Source: Oscillospiraceae bacterium (GTDB lineage Bacteria > Bacillota > Clostridia > Oscillospirales > CAG-272). From it: a DNA stretch of 64,000 bases. Below are positions 20,370-30,457 of this stretch, one piece after another. Location of the stretch: the NCBI GenBank assembly GCA_015063325.1, contig SVUK01000004.1:1-64000 (forward strand), in the 5' to 3' direction. Under the pieces are notes generated by a model. It did not search any database. It was given only the letters and a program-made list of their open reading frames with translations, and was not told where the DNA came from. How positions within the stretch are numbered: position 1 is the stretch's first letter; the number at the start of each line of letters is the position of its first letter. The translations under genes were made by a program, and so were the position numbers.

Positions 20370-21257
20370 TCAGAAAATTTCCGACCAATCGGGACGGTTG
20401 GAAGTTTTTGCGATATCGGAGCAAACGATCAGCGTTTTTTTCGGATCGACCTTATCCGGCTCAATTACCAGTTCGCCGATCCTTTCCGCGCGAATGGTAC
20501 CGCTTTTGGGGTTGAAAACGCTTTCCACGCCGGACGCGATGTCCGCTTCCACTTCCGAATATTCAAAAGCGAGCGTGGTGTTCAGCAATTTGCAGTTGAC
20601 AAGACGCAGATTTTGCACGTAGCAAAGCCCCTGTAAACTTTCAATGGTGCAGTTGATAAAGGTCAGATTTTTCGCGTTCCAACCAATGTACTCGCCAGAG
20701 ATGAACGAATCCGAAACGGTAACGTTTTCGCTGTTCCAAAAGGCGTCCTTCGTAACGAGGCGGGAGTTGCGGATCACCGCGTTCTTTACGCCGTCAAAAG
20801 AATATTTCCCGTCCAGTAAAAGCCCGTCAACCGTAATCTCTTCGCTGTTCATGGCAAAATAATTCCCTTTGAAGGTCACGTTTGAAAGTTTTACGCCGCT
20901 GCAATGCCAAAGCGTTTCGTCGGCATCCGAAAAGAAGACGTTTTCAAGCAATAAATTTCTGCACCGCCGGAAAGATTTCGGGGCGCATACCGAGGTGTTT
21001 CGTACCGTTACGTCGTTGGAATACCATACCGAGGCGCGCGCCGCCTGCCAAAAGGTACAGCCGTCGGCAACAACCTGATTGCAATACCAGATAGGGTATC
21101 TCCACCGAAAGACCGAATCGCGGATTTTAATATTCGTACATCCCTTCAACGGGGACTCTCCGACGTCAAAAATCGTATCGGTCACGGTCAGATCGCGTTT
21201 GCAGAACAGGGCGCGCTCCTCGGTAAAACGGGATTGCTTGATTTCGTTTGTTTCCAT
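20370..21257 (-). CDS. DUF3737-family protein (beta-helix-like)
   Basis: 'FTEERALFCKRDLTVTDTIFDVGESPLKGCTNIKIRDSVFRWRYPIWYCNQV' pattern typical of the family. Confidence 0.75.
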   Translation of the reverse strand: METNEIKQSRFTEERALFCKRDLTVTDTIFDVGESPLKGCTNIKIRDSVFRWRYPIWYCNQVVADGCTFWQAARASVWYSNDVTVRNTSVCAPKSFRRCRNLLLENVFFSDADETLWHCSGVKLSNVTFKGNYFAMNSEEITVDGLLLDGKYSFDGVKNAVIRNSRLVTKDAFWNSENVTVSDSFISGEYIGWNAKNLTFINCTIESLQGLCYVQNLRLVNCKLLNTTLAFEYSEVEADIASGVESVFNPKSGTIRAERIGELVIEPDKVDPKKTLIVCSDIAKTSNRPDWSEIF

Positions 21258-21266
21258 GATTTCTCC

Positions 21267-22883
21267 TTAATTTTCCTTTTGGGTAAGATCCCCGATGCGA
21301 TCGAGAATTTTTTCATAGGTCAGACCGTAGCCCTCGGCAATGTCGCGGGCGTAGCTCTTTCCGTCCGGCTTGGCGCGCAGGATTTTGAAGGAGCGTTTTC
21401 CTTCGCTTTCCATCCCGGCAACCAGCGTGTCGATGGGCGCTCCGCCGGCGGCGAGAGAGGCGCGGTTCAGTTCTTCAATCTGTGCGGCAAGCTCGTGCAG
21501 GTGGGTGGAAAATAGCGCGCGGCAACCCACTTGCGCAAGGCCGCGCAAAACCTCGGCGGCAAGGTAGGAGGCCTCAAAACTGCCGGTGGAGGAGAGCGAC
21601 TCGTCCAACAGCACCAGCGAGTTGGGGGTCACGCAGTCAAAAATTTCGCCCAACCGCGCGCATTCCTCGCCCAATCGACCTTTGTCAATGGTGTCGTCCG
21701 ACCCGGTGGGAAAGTGCGTATAGATAGCGTCCACCGGGGAAAGGGCGATTTTTTCCGCCGGCAGGTACATTCCAAGCTGGAACAGGACCTGCGAAAGTCC
21801 GAGCGCGCAGGTGATCACCGATTTGCCGCCGCGGTTTGGTCCGGTGAGGACGTAGATCCGTGCGGTCTCATCAAACGAGAGATCGTTGGGAACGAGCTTT
21901 TCTTCAGATTTCAGCGCCACGCAGGGGTTGTAAAGATCGAACGCTGCAAAAGCGTGTTCGTTCATCGGGTGTATTTCGGGCGAGGCGAGCGGATATCCCT
22001 TCTCGCGAAGTGCGCGCAGAAATGCTGTTCCGCCTGCCAAGAACTCAAATTCCGGCATCAAATCCAAAAGGAACGCCGTTTTATCCAAAACGTAAGTCTG
22101 AACAACCTTTTTCCAGGAATGGAGCGAGGATTTGTAAACCTCGTTGATGGCGCTGTAAAAAGCGTTGGAAAGAGCGGCTTTCTGGTTTTCGTTCTGTTTT
22201 TTGCCAAAGGGAACAAGGTTTGCAATGCAGGTGTATTCGCTCTTTTTGCCCATGCGCAAAATCTTTTCCAAAATATCGCCGGACTGAAACGGGTCGGGAT
22301 TGATCGAAAGAACGCCGGCGGATTCGGGGCGCAGCTGCGCGTCTAAATTGACGCCGATGGTCACCGAGCGAATCTCGCGGACGCGCTTGGTCAGCTCTTT
22401 GAGCTTTTCGTTCAGTTCGCGGTAATAGTCGCTTTCGGCAAGCCCGGCAACCAGTTTTGCAAGCGATAGAAACGCAGGACTTTTCAGTTTGCTTTTCAAG
22501 CCGGAAAGGGAGGAGTGCAGAATTTCCACCGAGGAAATGTAAAGCTCGATCTCGGTCAGCGTAGAGAGGTAGTCGTCTTTGCCGTTTTCAGCCTCCAACT
22601 GCCGCAGTTCCAGAATGTCGTTCAGCACGGGCACCAGCCGTTCCTGCATTGCCGAAAGTTCGGGGCAGGCGAGCATATCGGAAAAGACCGAAAGCCGATA
22701 GTTGATCACTTCGGGATCGGTCGTCAAAAACCGGGGAAGACCTTCGCCCGAAACCGAAAAGAATTCCGAAAGACCTAATTCTTCCAATGTGAACAGATCA
22801 ATATCGGGCGTGTCCTTTCCGCAATCGTGGCGCGCTTTTGTTTCGGCATTCGGATAAAGCAAGCTGAAATTTGTAAAGTCCAT
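21267..22883 (-). CDS. MutS-like ATPase (short form, no N-terminal mismatch-recognition domain)
   Basis: 'LTGPNRGGKSVITCALG' Walker A; 'LVLLDESLSSTGSFEASYLA' Walker B; 'ALFSTHLHELA'. Start placed at internal MDFTNF. Confidence 0.85.
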   Translation of the reverse strand: MDFTNFSLLYPNAETKARHDCGKDTPDIDLFTLEELGLSEFFSVSGEGLPRFLTTDPEVINYRLSVFSDMLACPELSAMQERLVPVLNDILELRQLEAENGKDDYLSTLTEIELYISSVEILHSSLSGLKSKLKSPAFLSLAKLVAGLAESDYYRELNEKLKELTKRVREIRSVTIGVNLDAQLRPESAGVLSINPDPFQSGDILEKILRMGKKSEYTCIANLVPFGKKQNENQKAALSNAFYSAINEVYKSSLHSWKKVVQTYVLDKTAFLLDLMPEFEFLAGGTAFLRALREKGYPLASPEIHPMNEHAFAAFDLYNPCVALKSEEKLVPNDLSFDETARIYVLTGPNRGGKSVITCALGLSQVLFQLGMYLPAEKIALSPVDAIYTHFPTGSDDTIDKGRLGEECARLGEIFDCVTPNSLVLLDESLSSTGSFEASYLAAEVLRGLAQVGCRALFSTHLHELAAQIEELNRASLAAGGAPIDTLVAGMESEGKRSFKILRAKPDGKSYARDIAEGYGLTYEKILDRIGDLTQKEN

Positions 22884-23009
22884 TTCATAATCCTTTCGCA
22901 ACAGATTACACTATACCAATTTTATATTCTACCATAAAAAAAGGGTTTCGTCTACACAAAACCCGAAATTTTTGCATTTTGTTCAAAAAATATCCGAAAA
23001 CAGATTTCG

Positions 23010-23510
23010 TTATTCCCACTCAAATTTCGTCAAGTGTCCGGCCTCAACCATCCCTTCAAAATCGCGCTGGCGCAACACTTCGTAAACTGCAACGGCAACC
23101 GAATTGGAAAGATTCAGCGAGCGCAACCCCTCGCGCATCGGCAGGCGAACGCAGCGGTCGGGGTTTGCATAAAGGAAGTCTTCGGGCAGCCCTTTTGTCT
23201 CCTTGCCGAAGAACAGGTACACGTTTTCGGGGTATTCGACCTCGGTATATTTGCGCGGCGCCTTGGTGGAAAAGCAGTAGAAATCGGCGTCCGGGTGCTT
23301 GGCAAAAAAGTCATCCAACCCGTCGTAGTAGGAAATGTCAAGATAGTGCCAATAGTCCAATCCGGCGCGTTTGAGCTTGCGGTCGTCAATTTCAAATCCC
23401 AGGGGACGAATCAGGTGCAAAGCCGCCCCGGTGGCAGCACAGGTGCGCGCAATATTGCCGGTATTTTGGGGGATTTCCGGTTCGTGAAGAACAATGTTGA
23501 TGTTTGCCAT
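23010..23510 (-). CDS. trmL: tRNA (cytidine(34)-2'-O)-methyltransferase (SPOUT)
   Basis: 'NIVLHEPEIPQNTGNIARTCAATGAALHLIRPLGF', 'FGKETKGLPEDFL', 'LRSLNLSNSVAVAVYE'. Confidence 0.93.
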   Translation of the reverse strand: MANINIVLHEPEIPQNTGNIARTCAATGAALHLIRPLGFEIDDRKLKRAGLDYWHYLDISYYDGLDDFFAKHPDADFYCFSTKAPRKYTEVEYPENVYLFFGKETKGLPEDFLYANPDRCVRLPMREGLRSLNLSNSVAVAVYEVLRQRDFEGMVEAGHLTKFEWE

Positions 23511-23725
23511 GATATCAAAATCTCTTTTCTGTTCGTTGCTCCTATCATATCACAATTAAAGAAATTTTTCAAGTTTTTTTCGCAAATCCCGAAATATTTA
23601 CAAAATATTCCACAATTTTGCAGAAAAGAATGATATAATAACTTCTAAAGTGCATATTATGCTTTTCAGAATTTTCCAAGACAGAATCCTCCAAGACAGA
23701 ATCCCACAAGAAAGGATTTCAGAAA

Positions 23726-26485
23726 ATGTCCCTTATTACCAAGATTTTCGGAACTTATAGTCAACGGCAGCTCAAAAAGATCAAATCAATCGCCGATCAG
23801 ATCGACGGGCTCGCCGACCACTACCGCGGACTTTCCAACACCGAATTGCAAGCGGTAACGCCGGCGCTCAAAGCGCGGCTTGCCGCCGGGGAAACGACGG
23901 ATGATATTCTGCCCGACGCCTTTGCCGCTATTCGCGAGGCGGCGGACCGCGTGTTGGGCAAACGACCCTTCCGTGTGCAGGTGCTGGGCGGTATCGTTTT
24001 GCACCAGGGAAGAATTGCCGAAATGAAGACCGGAGAAGGCAAAACGCTGGTTGCCACACTTCCCGCATACTTGAACGCGCTGACCGGAAACGGCGTTCAT
24101 ATCGTCACGGTCAACGATTACCTTGCGCGTGTCGGCGCCGAGGAAATGGGCAGAGTATACGAGTTTATGGGGCTCTCTACCGGACTTGTGGTGCAGGGGC
24201 AGAGCAATGCCGAAAAACACGTCGCATACAACGCCGACATTACCTACGGCACCAACAACGAATTCGGATTCGACTATCTGCGTGATAATATGGTACCTTA
24301 TAAGGAGAGCATGGTTCAGCGCGGACACGCGTTTGCCATTGTGGACGAAGTGGACTCCATTCTGATCGACGAAGCGCGCACACCGCTGATCATCTCGGGT
24401 CAGGGCGAGCAGGTTTCGGATCTTTATGCGCAGGCGGATCGGCTGGTTCGCAGTATGAAGAAGAAGGTCATTAAGGAAGTGGACGCCAAGGAGAGCCAGG
24501 ACGACGTCGATGCCGACTATATCGTGGACGAGAAGGCGAACAATGCCATTTTGACGCCGCGCGGAGCGAAGAAAGCCGAGGAATTTTTCGGGTTGGAGAA
24601 CTTTACCGATCTGGAAAACGTCGAATATGCGCACCATGTCAATCAGGCGATTCGTGCCCACGGTTGCATGCACCGCGACGTCGACTACGTGGTCAACGAG
24701 AACGGCGTCATGATTGTGGACACCTTTACCGGACGTCTGATGCCGGGCAGACGATATTCGGACGGCTTGCACCAGGCAATCGAAGCAAAGGAGGGTGTGG
24801 AGGTTCAGAAAGAGAACAAAACGCTGGCAACCATCACTTTCCAAAACTATTTCCGCATGTACCGCAAACTTTCGGGCATGACCGGAACGGCACTGACCGA
24901 GGAGGACGAATTCCGCGAAATTTACGCGCTGGACGTTGTGGAAATTCCAACCAATATGCCCATGATCCGAAACGATCACAACGATGTGATCTATAAAACG
25001 GTGAACGCGAAGTATAACGCCGTGATCGAGCAGGTGCGCGAATGCCACGAAAAAGGACAGCCTGTATTGGTCGGTACCGTTTCCATTGATAAATCCGAGG
25101 AGCTTTCCCGTCGGCTGAAAAACGCAGGAATTCCGCATACCGTTCTGAATGCGAAATTCCACGCCAAGGAGGCGGAGATCGTCGCACAGGCAGGTAAATT
25201 CGGAGCGGTCACCATTTCCACCAATATGGCAGGGCGCGGAACCGATATTCTGTTGGGCGGCAACCCGGAATTTATGGCAAAAGCCGATATGCGTGCCAAG
25301 GGCGTGCCCGAGGAGTATATCGCCCGTTGTACGGGTATGACCGAGACAGACGACGAAGAGCTGATTGCCGCACGCGCACAGTTCCGCGAGTTGTTGGAAA
25401 AACATCGCGCCGAAATTGCGCCCGAAGCCGAAAAGGTCAAGTCGGTGGGCGGATTGTTCATCATCGGCACAGAGCGGCATGAAAGCCGCCGCATTGATAA
25501 CCAGCTTCGCGGCCGTTCCGGACGTCAAGGCGACCCCGGCGAATCGCAGTTCTTCCTTTCCATGGAGGACGATCTTATGCGCCTGTTCGGCACCGACCGT
25601 ATCATGGGGTTGGTCAACGCGCTGAAAATGCCGGAGGATCAACCCATCAATTCCGGGCTTCTTACCGGCGCAATCGAGCGCGCGCAAAAGAACCTGGAGG
25701 CAACCAACTTCCGCCGCCGGAAGTACGTTTTGGAATATGATGACGTTATGAATCGTCAAAGAACCATCATTTACGGTCAGCGGCAGGATGTTTTGAACGG
25801 AAAGGACGTTTCCGAAACGATACAAAAAATGCTCACGTCCACCGTTTCGGCAACCGTGGCGGAATATCTGCACGGCGAACGCGGAGAATGGGATTTCAAC
25901 GGTCTGCGCGCACATTTCAACGGCACGCTGACATCGGATGAGGATTTCCGCTACGACGAGGGAGAATTACGGCGGATTACGCCCGAAGAGATTGACGAAA
26001 TGCTTTGCGACCGCGTCATGAAACGGTATCACGAAAAAGAGGAGCTGTTCGGTTCCGACGTATTCCGCGAGGTGGAACGTTCGGTTCTTCTTCGGAGCGT
26101 TGATACGGCGTGGATGGAGCATATCGACGAAATGGAAGACCTGAAAAACGGGGTCAGTCTGCAAGGATATGCTCAGCGCGATCCGATCAACGAATACCGC
26201 ATTCAGGGAGCCGCGCTGTTCGATTCCATGATCGACACCATCCGGCAGAATACCCTGCGTACCATTCTTTCGGTCGTTCCCAAGCAGGAACCCATTCGCC
26301 GGGAGCAGGTTGCAAAGCCGCTGTTTGCAGGCTTTGAGGGAACGCGAAATCTTAAAAAGAATGTGCGCGTAGTCAATAAACCGGCGGCAAAAGTGCAAAC
26401 GGTGGGAAGAAACGATCCCTGCCCCTGCGGTTCCGGAAAAAAATATAAGAACTGCTGTATGAGAAAGGATCAGTCGGGCAATTGA
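23726..26485 (+). CDS. secA: Preprotein translocase ATPase subunit SecA
   Basis: 'AEMKTGEGKTLVATLPAYLNAL', 'VDEVDSILIDEARTPLIISG', 'TNMAGRGTDILLGGNP', C-terminal 'RNDPCPCGSGKKYKNCC'. Confidence 0.97.
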   Translation: MSLITKIFGTYSQRQLKKIKSIADQIDGLADHYRGLSNTELQAVTPALKARLAAGETTDDILPDAFAAIREAADRVLGKRPFRVQVLGGIVLHQGRIAEMKTGEGKTLVATLPAYLNALTGNGVHIVTVNDYLARVGAEEMGRVYEFMGLSTGLVVQGQSNAEKHVAYNADITYGTNNEFGFDYLRDNMVPYKESMVQRGHAFAIVDEVDSILIDEARTPLIISGQGEQVSDLYAQADRLVRSMKKKVIKEVDAKESQDDVDADYIVDEKANNAILTPRGAKKAEEFFGLENFTDLENVEYAHHVNQAIRAHGCMHRDVDYVVNENGVMIVDTFTGRLMPGRRYSDGLHQAIEAKEGVEVQKENKTLATITFQNYFRMYRKLSGMTGTALTEEDEFREIYALDVVEIPTNMPMIRNDHNDVIYKTVNAKYNAVIEQVRECHEKGQPVLVGTVSIDKSEELSRRLKNAGIPHTVLNAKFHAKEAEIVAQAGKFGAVTISTNMAGRGTDILLGGNPEFMAKADMRAKGVPEEYIARCTGMTETDDEELIAARAQFRELLEKHRAEIAPEAEKVKSVGGLFIIGTERHESRRIDNQLRGRSGRQGDPGESQFFLSMEDDLMRLFGTDRIMGLVNALKMPEDQPINSGLLTGAIERAQKNLEATNFRRRKYVLEYDDVMNRQRTIIYGQRQDVLNGKDVSETIQKMLTSTVSATVAEYLHGERGEWDFNGLRAHFNGTLTSDEDFRYDEGELRRITPEEIDEMLCDRVMKRYHEKEELFGSDVFREVERSVLLRSVDTAWMEHIDEMEDLKNGVSLQGYAQRDPINEYRIQGAALFDSMIDTIRQNTLRTILSVVPKQEPIRREQVAKPLFAGFEGTRNLKKNVRVVNKPAAKVQTVGRNDPCPCGSGKKYKNCCMRKDQSGN

Positions 26486-26499
26486 CCCGATAGAAGAAT

Positions 26500-27237
26500 A
26501 TGGGATTCGGATATTTGTTTTTGGGGTATCTCTGCGCCTTCCTGTTGAAAGTTACGGCGGATATCCAGCCGCTCGGCGCCGGCGCGCTTGCGGTGTTGCT
26601 CGGCATTATGCTGATGGCGGCAGGCATTCGCAAACTTTCGGAATATGAAAGCTCATTTCGGCTTTCGTTTTTTCCATTGGGACTTTTGCTGATCGAAAAT
26701 TGCTATCGGCTGATCGGCATGGTCGGCGCGTGGATCGGCGCAAAACCGGAGTGGATGACCGCAACGGTTGATTCGGCGGTCTCGTGGGTGGAATTTGTCC
26801 TTATTCTCGCCGTCCATGCAGCGCTTTTTTGGGCAATTGCGCGCCTTGCGCTGGCGGTGGATTTGCGCAAAACGGCAAATGCGGCAATTCGGAATCTTGT
26901 GTTTGTCGGATTGTGGGGAATTCTGTATTTGGTTTGGGCGCTTGTGCCCATGCCGCAGGAGTGGAAAAACGCCTTTTTCCGCATCCAGGTCATCGTCAAT
27001 CTGCTTGTCATTTTGTTCAATCTGGCATTGCTCCTCTCTTGCATGAAAAATATTGCGCCCGAGGAGGATGCCGATCAACCACCGCACCGCTACCGGTGGA
27101 ATTTCCTCAATCGCGTTGGCGATCGTTTTTTCAGCGAGCACGAGCGCGCGGCGGAGAAAAAGCAAAAGGAGACAGAGGACTTTTTGCGCCGCCGGAGAGA
27201 ACGTAAAGAGGAAAAGAAAAAAGAGAAAAAGAAGTAG
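26500..27237 (+). CDS. Multi-pass membrane protein of unknown function
   Basis: Several hydrophobic segments and a Lys/Glu-rich cytosolic tail; starts 15 nt after secA. Confidence 0.7.
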   Translation: MGFGYLFLGYLCAFLLKVTADIQPLGAGALAVLLGIMLMAAGIRKLSEYESSFRLSFFPLGLLLIENCYRLIGMVGAWIGAKPEWMTATVDSAVSWVEFVLILAVHAALFWAIARLALAVDLRKTANAAIRNLVFVGLWGILYLVWALVPMPQEWKNAFFRIQVIVNLLVILFNLALLLSCMKNIAPEEDADQPPHRYRWNFLNRVGDRFFSEHERAAEKKQKETEDFLRRRRERKEEKKKEKKK

Positions 27238-27265
27238 AATCAAATTTTTGCTTTTTAAGCTACGA

Positions 27266-27302
27266 AAAAAAGCGAGCGTAAAAAAGCGAGCGTAAAAAAG
27301 CG
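27266..27302 (+). repeat. Short tandem repeat, 15-mer 'aaaaaagcgagcgta' x2 plus partial
   Basis: aaaaaaagcgagcgtaaaaaagcgagcgtaaaaaagcg. Confidence 0.8.
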
Positions 27303-27365
27303 ATTAAAAAAGAGAACAAAAGAGATTAAAACCGAGATTGTAAGCAATCGGAAAGGAGAGGCGCC

Positions 27366-28763
27366 ATGAAGAAGAACCGGGGAACGGGATATGCGCTGAT
27401 GTTGATTGCCGGACTGTTTTTGTGGAATCCAACCGTCGGAATGGTCGACGTTCTGCCGGACTTGATCGGATATCTTCTTCTGTTTGCCGGACTTTCCCGG
27501 GTTGCCGATCTGCAAGAGGAAATTTACGAGACAAGGGAACGGTTTCGCACTGTCACATGGATTGCGCTCGGTGAGATCGTCGCGCAGCTTTTTATTCGCT
27601 TTTTCCTATCGGTCACCGTTTCTTCGGAGGACCTTTACGGGCAAAATACCCCCATGTGGATTTTGCTGTTTTCGTTTGTCGTAACCGTTTTGGAATGCTA
27701 TTTTCTCATCCCTGCATATCGCGGACTGTTTCGGGGACTGGGACGACTTGCCGAGCGAAAGGAAGCGGCGCATATCAATGGCGGCGCACGTGCCAAGAGC
27801 CGGTATGAACGCATGGTTGTTTTTTGCGTTTTTTTTGTCATCGGCAAAAATTTGCTCTCGCTTTTGCCCGAGCTTTCCGCACTTTCCACAGCCGCCTATG
27901 CGGCAGGAACGGCGACGACCGACTGGTATGCGTATATCCGCGTCATTCGTCTGTTGTTATTCCTGCCGGCGCTGGTGCTAACGAGTTGCTGGCTGGTTTC
28001 GTGGGTCCGTATTTTCGCTTCGGCAAAAAAGGATTTTGCATTCCAAGAGGCAATTCAAAAGGATTACGAGACAAAAATTTTGCCCAACCGGGGACTTCTC
28101 CTGGGGCGTCGCGTGCGCCTTTCCTTTCTGCTTGCGCGGATCGGCGCCGCCCTGTTGCCGACTTTTGTACTCTTGTGGGAAGGGAGCGAGCAAACGCAAG
28201 TGCGTTTTGGAACCGAGATTTTGCCGGATTTTGCCGCCGTCACATTTCTGATGGCGTCCATTATCTTGCTCGGCTTGTTCGAGCATATTCGACAAAGCGA
28301 AATCTGGGTTGGTGCCGCGGCAATATTCGGGGGAACGGTCGATTGGATTTTGTGTACGCTTTTCTATCAAAAATATACGTTGCGTGATGCGCGCAACCTC
28401 CCGGATGCTATTCGGAGTATGCAAATTCTGACGGTTACAACCATTCTTTCCTCATTGCTTACAGCGGCACTTTTCTGCCTGTTTTTCTTGCGTATCATCC
28501 GCTTAATCAAAGCCGAGATTGGTGGGAAGGCGATCAAGGATTATCAAGGTAGATTGGTTTGGCTGTTCATTTTGCTGACCTGTATTACTGCCGGGAAGAT
28601 TGCCGATCGAATCCTGCGTCCGTGGACGGGGTGGATTTGGTGGATCCCACTGTTGTTAACCGTTGCGTTTGTTCTGATTCTTTCCTCTGTGTTTTCCGAT
28701 TTGAGCGTCGCATTGGATGCGCGTTATCCGGCAAAAAATCCGGAACAGGTCGGCGCGGATTGA
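27366..28763 (+). CDS. Multi-pass membrane protein of unknown function (possible paralog of 26500-27237)
   Basis: Hydrophobic segments; N-terminal 'VDVLPDLIGYLLLFAGLSRVADLQEEIYETRERFR' parallels 'ADIQPLGAGALAVLLGIMLMAAGIRKLSEYESSFR'. Confidence 0.7.
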   Translation: MKKNRGTGYALMLIAGLFLWNPTVGMVDVLPDLIGYLLLFAGLSRVADLQEEIYETRERFRTVTWIALGEIVAQLFIRFFLSVTVSSEDLYGQNTPMWILLFSFVVTVLECYFLIPAYRGLFRGLGRLAERKEAAHINGGARAKSRYERMVVFCVFFVIGKNLLSLLPELSALSTAAYAAGTATTDWYAYIRVIRLLLFLPALVLTSCWLVSWVRIFASAKKDFAFQEAIQKDYETKILPNRGLLLGRRVRLSFLLARIGAALLPTFVLLWEGSEQTQVRFGTEILPDFAAVTFLMASIILLGLFEHIRQSEIWVGAAAIFGGTVDWILCTLFYQKYTLRDARNLPDAIRSMQILTVTTILSSLLTAALFCLFFLRIIRLIKAEIGGKAIKDYQGRLVWLFILLTCITAGKIADRILRPWTGWIWWIPLLLTVAFVLILSSVFSDLSVALDARYPAKNPEQVGAD

Positions 28764-28874
28764 TTTTCATCAAAAGAAAAATACAAACGAAAAATAAAAA
28801 AAAGAACGAGGTTAAAATTTAAAATTTTAAAATAAGATTAGAATAAATAAAAAAAGCAAAACGAAAGTTATGCG

Positions 28875-28913
28875 AAAAAAGGCGCGCCGCTTTTTCAGCG
28901 GCGCGCCTTTTTC
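28875..28913 (+). terminator. Rho-independent terminator
   Basis: AAAAAAGGCGCGCCGCTTTTTCAGCGGCGCGCCTTTTT. Confidence 0.85.
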
Positions 28914-28981
28914 TTGAGTCAGCAATTTGGAGTTCACTTTACTTTTTCGTATGCTTTTTTCAATTTTGGGGAATCCTGTCA

Positions 28982-30457
28982 ATGAAGAAAGGAGCAAGGA
29001 AAATGGAGCAAACGCAAACCGGACTTTCAGAAAATTTGGAAACAATTCTTTCGGCGTTTCGCACCGACGCGTCGTTTCGGTGCCGGGTGTTTCAAACAGG
29101 AATGGGAGCGCGCGCGGCAATCTGTTATTTGGACGGAATGGTGTCGCAGGAAGTGGTTCGCGAAGGCGTGATCCGTCCGCTGATGCTGGCTCTGCCGACG
29201 AGTGAACCGAATCTTGCCGCCTATGCCTCGGAATGCGTTCTTTTTGCGACCGAGGTCAAGGGAACCGATTCGATTGATACGGCGATCGACGGGCTTTTAG
29301 GCGGCGCGGCGATCCTGTTTTTCGACGCCTGCCCAACCGTTCTCGTCATCGATGCCAAAGGGTTCCGTTCCCGTGGCATCCAGGAGCCGGAAAACGAATC
29401 GGTTTTGCAGGGACCGCGCGAAGGATTTGACGAGGTTGCAATCCAAAGCATTGCCATGATCCGCCGCAAGTTGCAAACGCCCGATCTGTGCGCCGAGCAA
29501 ATCACCCTCGGCAAACAAACAAAAACGGCGATTTATCTTTGCTATCTGCGTCGGTTGGCTTCTCCGAGATTGGTCGCCGAGCTCAAACGCCGCCTTGCCA
29601 AGATAGAGATCGACGGCGTTTTGGATACCAATTACCTCAACGAGTTGATCCGGGATAAAAAAACGTCGATTTTCAAAACGATGGGAACGACCGAACGTCC
29701 CGACGTGGTTGCCGCCAAACTGTTGGAAGGACGGGTGGCAATTCTTGCAAACGGGACGCCGGTGGTTTTAACGGTACCCTATCTATTTGCCGAAAACTTT
29801 CAGTCCGACGAAGATTACTACGTTAATTTTTGGGGCGCTTCCATCGGGCGCCTCTTGCGGTATTTGTGCTTTTTTCTTACCATATCGGTCCCTGCGGTTT
29901 ATCTCGCCCTTTTAACGCATCATCAAAGGCTACTGCCCACCTTCCTGTTGCTTTCGGCTGCAGGAACACGAGGCGGCGTTCCGTTCTCCTCGCTTGTGGA
30001 GTGTTTGGTTTTGATATTGGTTTTGGAGATTTTGAAGGAGACCGGCGCGCGCATGCCGCAGAACTTGGGACACACGCTGGGCATCATCGGCGGCTTGGTG
30101 GTGGGGCAGGCGGCGGTGGAGGCAAGATTGGTCAGCGCGTCTATGCTGATTGTCGTCGCCGTCAGCGGTATTGCAGGATTGATGATTCCGCGTCTGCGTG
30201 CGGCGGTGTTCTTTTTGCGCGTGGGACTTGTCCTGTTGTCGGCGTGGTTGGGATTGGCAGGATGGCTTTTGGGAGTCTCTGCTTTGCTGATCCGTCTGAC
30301 GGGGACGACCTCGTTCGGCGTTTCTTACCTGCAACCGTTGGAATCGCCTACCGCGCAGGGAATGAAGGATACCTTTTTGCGTGTTTCGTGGGGAAAAATG
30401 CTTACTCGTCCTGCATTCAACCGCAATTTGACCCGGCAAAGGAGAAAAAAAGAATGA
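28982..30457 (+). CDS. GerA-family spore germination protein
   Basis: 'DTNYLNELIRD', 'PDVVAAKLLEGRVAILANGTPVVLTVPYLFAENFQSDEDYY', TM region 'LGHTLGIIGGLVVGQAAVEARLVSASMLIVVAVSGIAGLMIP'. Confidence 0.92.
   Translation: MKKGARKMEQTQTGLSENLETILSAFRTDASFRCRVFQTGMGARAAICYLDGMVSQEVVREGVIRPLMLALPTSEPNLAAYASECVLFATEVKGTDSIDTAIDGLLGGAAILFFDACPTVLVIDAKGFRSRGIQEPENESVLQGPREGFDEVAIQSIAMIRRKLQTPDLCAEQITLGKQTKTAIYLCYLRRLASPRLVAELKRRLAKIEIDGVLDTNYLNELIRDKKTSIFKTMGTTERPDVVAAKLLEGRVAILANGTPVVLTVPYLFAENFQSDEDYYVNFWGASIGRLLRYLCFFLTISVPAVYLALLTHHQRLLPTFLLLSAAGTRGGVPFSSLVECLVLILVLEILKETGARMPQNLGHTLGIIGGLVVGQAAVEARLVSASMLIVVAVSGIAGLMIPRLRAAVFFLRVGLVLLSAWLGLAGWLLGVSALLIRLTGTTSFGVSYLQPLESPTAQGMKDTFLRVSWGKMLTRPAFNRNLTRQRRKKE

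Noticed and set aside
23786-25915. 709-aa minus-strand ORF
   Set aside because: Antisense shadow of secA; no recognisable domain and composition mirrors the opposite strand.
29830-30453. N-terminal extension of the GerC-like ORF
   Set aside because: Overlaps gerA coding sequence out of frame; the true start is the lipoprotein signal at 30454.
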